Assembly: GCA_916613615.1 (NCBI GenBank)
Contig: OU744723.1
Span: 27,178,710 to 27,242,709 of the forward strand
Length of the DNA stretch: 64,000 bases
Direction of reading: 5' to 3'
Source of the DNA: Steromphala cineraria
Taxonomy: Eukaryota; Mollusca; Gastropoda; Trochida; Trochidae
Part shown: positions 57,353 to 64,000 of the stretch, in pieces
Layout: the number at the start of each line of letters is the position of its first letter
How positions within the stretch are numbered: the stretch's first letter is position 1
Made by a program: the position numbers and the translations under genes
The notes under the pieces: model-generated
What the model saw: only the letters and a program-made list of their open reading frames with translations
The model's database searches: none
Told to the model about the DNA's origin: nothing

Positions 57353-60135
57353 TCAAGCTGCATCTTCTTGAAGGAGTTGTTTGACTTCGCCATGAAGAGC
57401 TGGTGTCCCCTGGTTGTTACATATATCAACATCAGCACCACTGTCTATCAACAGTCTGGCGAGTCTAACATCGCAAGGAAGGGTTGAGTAACCGAGAATA
57501 TGTAATGGTGTATTCCCCTTTATGTTCTGACTGTTGACATTGGCTCGTTGTTGGATCAGCGTCTGGCAACATGATATGTAGCGGTCAGAGAGAGACTGAA
57601 TCATCCAATTGATAGTCAAGTGGACAAGTGGAAATACTTCTGTTTTCTGACACGCCTTAGATCTTCTCCATGCTGCTGTATGAAGTGGTGTATTACCTTC
57701 TTTATTCAGGATATTCACATTAGCACCTGCTTTCAGTAACACATCAACACTTTCCTTGGATCCCCTGGATGCTGCATTATGAAGTGGTGTATCACCTTCT
57801 TTATTCAGGATATTCACTGTAGCACCTGCTTTCAGTAACACATCAACACACTCCTTAGATCCCATCAATGCTGCATTATGAAGTGGTGTATTACCACCTT
57901 TATTCTGGATATTCACTGTAGCACCTGCTTTCAGTAACACATCAACACACTCCTCAGATTCAAACCAGCTCCTTGCTGCATTATGAAGAGGTGTATTACC
58001 TTCTTTATTCAGGATATTCACATTAGCACCTGCTTTCAGAAACACATCAACACTTTCCTTAGTTCCACTCCATGCTGCTGTATGAAGTGGTGTATTTCCT
58101 CTGACGTCTATACTGTTAATATCTGCACCTTTTAGCAGCAACCATTGAACAGCTTGATGTCGCTTATAACCAGATGCAGCATGAAGTGCAGGAATTTGGG
58201 AGATAGTTGAGGTAATTGAAGCACCTTTGTCAACAAGCAGTTTCATAATGTCAATGTGACCTTCCTCACTTGCTACAGAAAGACTGTTTGTTAAAAAACC
58301 TGCTGTATGAAGTGTCTTGTCTTTCTCCAGAAGCAGATCAACAATTTGAAGATCACCTCCTCTGCATGCTGCAATAAGTGACTTCTCATCAATTCTTGCT
58401 CCCCTTTTTATCAACAGTTTCACAATTTCCAGATGTTTGTATAACCCTGCATAGGATAGGGGAGACTCGCCATCATTGCCGTGTACATCAATATCTGCTC
58501 CTCTATCAATAACCTCTGACACAGCTGATGCCAATCCAGATTGACACAAGACGTGAAGTGATGTTCTATCACCCTCATCCCTTTCATTCAGATCAGGCTT
58601 GAGTGACAGAACCTGGTGAACAAACTCCACATCTCTGGTTTGTGCAGCAATAATCAGAGGGTAACTCTTTGTTTGTTTCAATGAACCATGCCTTAATTGA
58701 ACATTTATATCAAATGCTTTCCTTGTGTCTTTCAAATACGAGAGTACGTCTGATGCAGCACTTTTACATGTTCCTAACAAAAGTGTTTTTTCATCATCTT
58801 CAGTAAGCACTATTTCTGGACAGCTGTCAATGTACCTCAGAAGCTCTGGGGACTTGCTGCTGGGTACAAAATATAGAAATTTATTAGAATAAAGAAATGA
58901 CAAAGTTTTGCCTTCCAACTGAAACAGTGTAATCAATGGTATGGTGATTTTAGACATCACCATACTAACAAATGACTCCTGTGTAAAAGCTTGATGAGAA
59001 AGCACGTGGACAAAATTTTGTTTCATAATCTCGGTAGCAAACCGTTCAGCAAGATTTACTGCATAGGACTTGTTGAGATTAACAACTAGGCCTGATTGAG
59101 GACTGGATTTCAACCTAGCATCTTCTGACATATAAAGTCGGATTCGCTCATGTATGAATATCACTGGACACTTTTGAATAACAAATTCTGGATTCCATGA
59201 ACACAAGTGGAATGCGACACTATCATAGATAGACGGATGGTCGAAGACAAAACAGTCTTCTACAACTTTGATATAAGTTCCAAGAAGACTGTTGGCTGCC
59301 TTAGAGACCTTGAATGTTGGATCCAACTCTCTCAGTTCTTTCCTTCCAATTCTGCCATTACCTTTCACCATTTCTGTAAACAGCATCACCTTATCTGTAT
59401 CTTTAAAAAGGTTTGCAACTGATGCATTAAGAAAATTCAGTGGTTTTTTAAAAAACTCAACTGCACTGATTGCCTTGTTTTCTTTATGGATTGTAGTGAA
59501 CAGACGGCAAACGTGAGGAAATCCGTGCGCCACTTCAATCCTCAAGATGTCAGCAACCGTCTCCTGGTCTAATTCAACACCACTTGAGCTGGATATGGAA
59601 TCCCATATAGCCCGCTTCTCTTCAAGGCCTCTCATCAAACTGTGATCCATGCAGACGACATGTTTACTTGAAGTTAGGAAGTCAGAGAGCCTCCCCAAGT
59701 CAACTGATGCTGAATTCAGTACATAATCCCGTCCTATGAGAATCACAGTCACATCCTTCATGGATGTTTTATCTTCCTCTTCATGTGATCTGTGTTCTCG
59801 TTCCTTCAAAAGAGGACTCAAGGCAGATTTCCATAAGGACCATTCAGCAGGGTTAAACTCCAGGTCACCGAACACATCATCAAGCATAATGACAGAACTT
59901 GTAGACGTTGACATGACCTCAGTGAACTCCTCAGGTGACCTCACCTCATACACTTGTCTTCCACTCCTATGCATCTCTTCCAATGTCATGAAGCCAACTG
60001 TGGTCTTCCCCTCGCCTGGATTCCCCTTGATGGTGAGCCAGGTGGTCCCGTTCTTCACCTTCTCCAGGACCTGCTCCAGTGCAGCGGTTCTCACCATGCC
60101 CTCATTCCAGGTCTGCAAGCGACTCACTGTCCTCT
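57353..60135 (-). CDS. Locus 2 main exon: nSTAND3 NTPase plus ankyrin repeats
   Basis: Exon of about 2.8 kb, entered in phase 1 after TTACAG (60136-60141), the same acceptor as locus 1. Upstream in-frame stops rule out a longer frame. Order: P-loop GNPGEGKT, Walker B VIMLDD, helical region, degenerate ankyrin repeats, five 33-35-residue near-perfect units, then a diverged C-terminal cap (LIQQRANVNSQNIKGNTPLH, LARLLIDSGADVDICNNQG, EVKQLLQEDAA) and stop at 57353. The NTPase differs from locus 1 at only a few positions, including QLEGK versus QGGK. An intact cap and frame suggest this copy is the functional form. 5' exons are not in the window. Predicted role: ligand-triggered ATP-dependent assembly, inferred from the STAND family. 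Confidence 0.92.
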
Positions 60136-60142
60136 CTGTAAC

Positions 60143-61586
60143 ATCAAATATTCCACTTTATCATATGATTGAGGGTGTTGAGTTCATAAATCTGTATTCA
60201 TTAAAATTAAAAAAATAAAACTTTGTAATTTTCATCATATATCATTTTACTTTGATACGATTAAATATTGCATTATTCATTATATAAATAACAAGTGTTC
60301 GCCACTAATGGGGCAATGTCCCCCGCCGCTTGGATATTGCAATACAAATGTCACCATAAGCAAATGCTACATTCCCTTTGACAATAAGTGCAATGGTTCA
60401 AGAGATATGGCTTTAACAAGAGTTTCAAAAGTGGTCAAAGTGCCGTTGTGACCTTGAAAATAAGGTTAAGGTCACCCAAAATGACTGGTGTCTGCGTAAA
60501 TCCCCAATGTAGTCTCTGACCAAATTTTAAGACATTTAATTGGTACAGTGGTTTATGAGATATCAAGTGAACAAGACTTTCAAAAGTTGCCAACATTGTG
60601 ACCTAAACGTTAAGGTATAGGTCACCCAAAGTGACTGGTGTCTGTGTAATCCCTCAATGTAGTCTCTTACCAAATTTGAAGACATTTGGTGCAGTGGTTA
60701 ATTAGATATCAAGTAAACAAGAGTTTAATGAATCGGTTCATAATATATAAGATGTTTCAAAAGTGTTCAAGGAACTGTGGTGACCTTGAAAATTAAGGTC
60801 AAGATCATCAAAAGTATTTTGTATCCGCGTAGTCCCATGTAGGCTGTGACTAAATTTGAAGACATTTTGTAAAACGGTTCAGGAGTTATTGTGTTAACAA
60901 GAGTTTCAAAAGTGGCCAAAGTGCAGTAGTGACCTTGAAAATAATGTCAAGGTCACCTGAAGTGACTGGTATCTGCGTAATCCCCGAAGTGAGCCTGTGA
61001 CCAAATTTGAAGACTTTGTTTGCAACGGTTCTTAAGATATCGCGTTAACAAGGATACGTACGGACGTACGGACGGACGCCGCTGAATACAATGTCTCCCG
61101 TTCCGCGTTTCGGCGGGGGAAAACAAACGTTTGCCCCTAACAACCAAATGAGATATTTCAAATAATAATTAATTGAAAAGCCGTCAAAGTCTGACCATAA
61201 AAATAAAATGAAAGTCATCATTGATTGTGTAAACTATCCGTGTAAGAAAAGTAAACAATGTTGAATTCATTGTATGTGGACACATTTAGGGCAGTGGTTC
61301 ATGATAAATCGCATTACCAATAGTTTCTCAAGTCATCATAGAGCCGTGATGACCTTGAAAATAAGGTCAAGATCACCATAAGGGTCTAGTGTTGTGTTAT
61401 CAGATATTGTATTAACAAGAGTTTCAAAGGTTGTCAAAGTGCCATGGTGACCTTGAAAATAAGGTCAAGGTCACCAAACGTGACAGCTGTCTGCGTACAT
61501 TCCCAATGAAGGATGTGATCAAATATGAAGGTTTTGGATGCAACGGCTCATGAGATATCGCGTTAACAAGAATCTAGACTTACGTA
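60143..61586 (-). other. Locus 2 upstream intron
   Basis: The first 150 bp and the block at 61140-61200 are homologous to the locus 1 intron (37500-37700). Between and after these, an AGGTCA repeat has expanded. The Ty3/gypsy element begins inside this homologous intron sequence, so the missing 5' exons probably lie past 64000. Confidence 0.65.
60400..61570. repeat. AGGTCA tandem repeat, about 150-180-bp period
   Basis: At least six units share GTTAACAAGAGTTTCAAA, TGTGACCTTGAAAATAAGGT, CAAGGTCACC, TCTGCGTANTCCC and CAAATTTGAAGACAT. Each has an everted pair TGACCT...AGGTCA. Confidence 0.85.
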
Positions 61587-61779
61587 TGTGTTACGATAGT
61601 AAATATAAACATGTGACTTCACTGACTTGTGTACATCTTCACATCTTCTGATTACGTCACATTGATGTGTGTGTATGACGTCACTCAATATGTAGAGAGC
61701 GGAAGTAATACAGACTTGAACCTTACGCTTGTGTTATCTCTCGTTACAAGTGGCACGATAACAAACAAGTAACGAAACA
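61587..61779 (+). repeat. Ty3/gypsy 5' LTR
   Basis: A short LTR of about 190 bp with ends TGTTACGA (61589) and CGAAACA (61779). It is followed at once by TGGTGTCAGAAG, the primer-binding site common in metazoan Ty3/gypsy elements. The left edge is uncertain by two bases because the 3' LTR lies outside the window. Confidence 0.7.
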
Positions 61780-61797
61780 TGGTGTCAGAAGAAAGTG
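61780..61797 (+). other. Primer-binding site
   Basis: TGGTGTCAGAAGAAAGTG directly after the LTR. TGG at the start matches the CCA end of a tRNA primer. Confidence 0.7.
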
Positions 61798-62275
61798 ATA
61801 CTCGACTCTCCACGTCTACAAACTTTTCTTAGTGAAAAAACTGTATGTATGGAACTTTTCTCTGAAACTCGATCTCACGATGCTATCTCTCTCTGTCGTC
61901 TGGCGGTCCGCCATATTGTTTACATTGGTGATCAGAATAAGGCCACATCTCTCGAGCCTAAAAGTGACATTAACTCTCATCTCTCACTAGATTATCACTG
62001 AAAGTTCTTTCAAAACATGTGCACTTGACATTTCACTTATGTATTTTGGAAATTGACACTCTCAACTCTCACTCGCTCTCTCTAACATCGGTGAATTCAT
62101 GGAGGCTAGAATTACCGTTAGACTCGCTCAAGTAGCAGACGCTCTCTCTCTCACTCTCTCTCAATCTCACTCATTCTCGAAGTGAGCTGAATATTTCCAA
62201 ATGACATTTGTGTGAATTATCTACAGAAATAAGTGTCACTAACTCTATAAATATCTACAAAGAATTTCTTCCAAT
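61798..62275 (+). other. Gypsy leader with CTCT-rich stretches
   Basis: An untranslated leader, rich in CTCTCT/CTCACT runs near 62050-62180. The frame at 61795-62001 has no family signal. Confidence 0.5.
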
Positions 62276-64000
62276 ATGCCTAGAGAAAATCCCCCACCTG
62301 TTCCTACATTTCATTCTAACATTCCTCTACCACCCAAACTAGAAGTGAAAGGAAATCTGTCAACTAATTGGAAAAGATGGAGACAACTTTGGGATTCTTT
62401 TGAAATAGTTAGTAACACCAAAAGACAGGAACACAGCTATCGTGTAGCCACGTTTGTAACATGTGTTGGAAATGAAGGTTTAGAAATCTACAATGGATTG
62501 CCATTCACAAATGATGATGCTAGGAAAAACATGGATACTATTCTATCTCTTATGGAACAACACTGTTTAGGTGAAACAAATGTCATCTATGAAAGATACA
62601 TCTTCAATAACAGAAATCAACTAGAACATGAAAGCATTGACACATATGCAACTCAGCTCAGAACACTAGCACAGTCTTGTAATTTCCAGGGCTTATCAGA
62701 TGAACTGATTAGGGACAGAATAGTTTGTGGAATAAGGGACAATTCTGTTAGGAAGAAATTACTACAAGAATCAAGACTTTCTTTGAAGAAATGTATTGAT
62801 ATATGTCGTGCATCAGAAACAACAGCTTTTCAACTGAAAGCTATGTCTGGCAAAGAAGAAATTCATGCTATCCAGGGTTCTAGGAAACATGCTAAGCCAC
62901 ATAAACCAAAGTATCATGAACAGGGTACAGGTCATAAATCTAACTCTCAATCTCACACTCTCAAGTTTGACTGTAAATTCTGTGGAAGAAAGCATGCCCC
63001 TGACAGAGACTCCTGCCCAGCATTTGGTAAGAAATGCAGCAACTGTGGTCTACTATCTCACTTTGCACAGGTATGCAGACAAGGTCGTTCCTATGGTCAT
63101 AAAAGTAAACACAAGCACAAGTCTAAACGAATCAACCAACTTTCTGATCAGTCCAGTGATGACGAATCTAGCTTTGAAGAACACTTGTTAACTGTTGAAA
63201 CTGAAAGTGAAGAATGTGTTAACACAGTTGATGAGAAGTATGCTTCCAAAATTTATGCAACTTTGAAGCTAGAAGGAAAACTAACCAAATTTCAGGTTGA
63301 TAGCGGTGCTACATGTAATGTGATCTCTCAAGCTGACTTGCCTAAATCTGCCAAGGTTACACCGACTAGTGTGAAGCTCAAGATGTACAACAACTCTAGT
63401 ATGTCAAATCTAGGTGAAGCTATGCTACATGTCACTAACCCCAAGAACTCTAAACGCTACAAAGGGAAATTTGTGGTAGTACCAGAGGAAAGAGTACCTC
63501 TGATTGGATCTCGCTCTGCTCAACAGATGAATTTTCTCAAAGTGCTCTATGAAAATATCTTTGAAGTAGAACATTCATCTCTATCTCACCCAAGCATAGA
63601 ATCACCATCTGATCTCACAAAGAATGATGTATTGTTGAAATACAAAGATGTATTTGGAGAAGATATGGGTCTACTTTCAGGAGAACAGAAACTTGAAATC
63701 GATGAGACAGATTCGCCAGTCAAGCAACCACTCAGAAGAATACCTCATGCTATAAAAGGTCAGTTGAAGTCTGAACTTGATCATCTTGAGAAGACCGGTG
63801 TCATCACTCAAGTCCATGAGCCAACTGATTGGGTATCAAGTCTAGTGATTGTGAAGAAACCAACTGGGAAACTACGCATCTGTATTGACCCGAAACCGCT
63901 CAACAAAGCTCTCAAAAGAAGTCATTACCCACTTCCTGTTGTAGAAGATCTACTTCCTGACATATCTCAAGCGAAGGTGTTCTCCAAGTGTGACCTTCGA
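62276..64000 (+). CDS. Ty3/gypsy gag-pol polyprotein, partial
   Basis: The frame is open from ATG 62276 for 575 codons to the window edge. Gag occupies about 1-225 (WKRWRQLWDSFEI near 29, typical of this gypsy gag). Two Cys/His clusters follow at about 232-267 (CKFCGRKHAPDRDSC, CSNCGLLSHFAQVC). The aspartic protease active site VDSGATCNVI is near 340. The start of reverse transcriptase is near 510-560 (WVSSLVIVKKPTGKLRICID). There are no stops or frameshifts, so the visible part may be active. RNase H and integrase are expected beyond the window. Confidence 0.92.
   Translation, partial: MPRENPPPVPTFHSNIPLPPKLEVKGNLSTNWKRWRQLWDSFEIVSNTKRQEHSYRVATFVTCVGNEGLEIYNGLPFTNDDARKNMDTILSLMEQHCLGETNVIYERYIFNNRNQLEHESIDTYATQLRTLAQSCNFQGLSDELIRDRIVCGIRDNSVRKKLLQESRLSLKKCIDICRASETTAFQLKAMSGKEEIHAIQGSRKHAKPHKPKYHEQGTGHKSNSQSHTLKFDCKFCGRKHAPDRDSCPAFGKKCSNCGLLSHFAQVCRQGRSYGHKSKHKHKSKRINQLSDQSSDDESSFEEHLLTVETESEECVNTVDEKYASKIYATLKLEGKLTKFQVDSGATCNVISQADLPKSAKVTPTSVKLKMYNNSSMSNLGEAMLHVTNPKNSKRYKGKFVVVPEERVPLIGSRSAQQMNFLKVLYENIFEVEHSSLSHPSIESPSDLTKNDVLLKYKDVFGEDMGLLSGEQKLEIDETDSPVKQPLRRIPHAIKGQLKSELDHLEKTGVITQVHEPTDWVSSLVIVKKPTGKLRICIDPKPLNKALKRSHYPLPVVEDLLPDISQAKVFSKCDLR

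Larger units (their letters stand above)
61587..64000 (+). mobile_element. Ty3/gypsy retrotransposon, runs off the window
   Basis: The LTR, primer-binding site, a 500-bp leader and an open gag-pol frame to the window end. It lies antisense to locus 2 within its upstream intron. Confidence 0.88.

Overview
The window looks like nuclear DNA of a metazoan, most likely a lophotrochozoan and probably a mollusc. This taxonomic call is an inference from split genes with GT-AG introns, dense nested transposons (PIF/Harbinger, CR1/Rex1-like LINE, BEL/Pao, Ty3/gypsy, MITEs), minisatellites, and STAND-NTPase/ankyrin genes of the kind expanded in marine invertebrates. There are no operons, rRNA genes or CRISPR arrays. 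Most of the 64 kb is repeat-derived. I support three host genes.

Layout. 1-3.9 kb: a decayed PIF/Harbinger transposon (811-3794). 5.0-10.2 kb: two copies of an AGGTCA-rich repeat flank a minus-strand CR1/Rex1-like LINE (about 5470-9510), and a solo LTR sits inside that LINE. 10.5-13.8 kb: a plus-strand host gene assembled here from five exons, encoding a split Ly6/three-finger domain followed by three Ig domains. A foldback MITE lies in its presumed 3' UTR. 14.2-22.3 kb: a complete BEL/Pao retrotransposon with two 901-bp LTRs that look identical and a CCAAT target duplication. 24.9-30.7 kb: a second, plus-strand LINE fragment split by a 3.8-kb DNA transposon with CCCAGCTAACA ends.

30.9-39.5 kb (minus strand): locus 1, an NLR-like gene. 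Four coding exons, all joined in phase 1, encode an acidic N-terminus, two short linker exons, an nSTAND3-type NTPase, and a very large ankyrin array of about 44 near-identical repeats. The distal half of the array is broken by frameshifts. 39.5-57 kb: intergenic repeats, including a 2.25-kb TIR element, tandem repeats with periods near 150-180 bp, a 28-bp minisatellite and foldback elements. 57.3-60.1 kb (minus strand): locus 2, a paralogue with a near-identical NTPase but only about five ankyrin repeats and an intact C-terminal cap. Its upstream intron carries an expanded AGGTCA repeat and a Ty3/gypsy element (61.59 kb to the window end), so its 5' exons probably lie outside the window.

The most interesting content is the pair of STAND-ankyrin paralogues. 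They share a nearly unchanged switch domain but have very different ankyrin arrays. One array expanded and homogenised like a satellite, propagated a repeat unit with a 1-nt deletion, and lost the C-terminal cap. The Ly6 plus three-Ig gene is a second candidate novelty.
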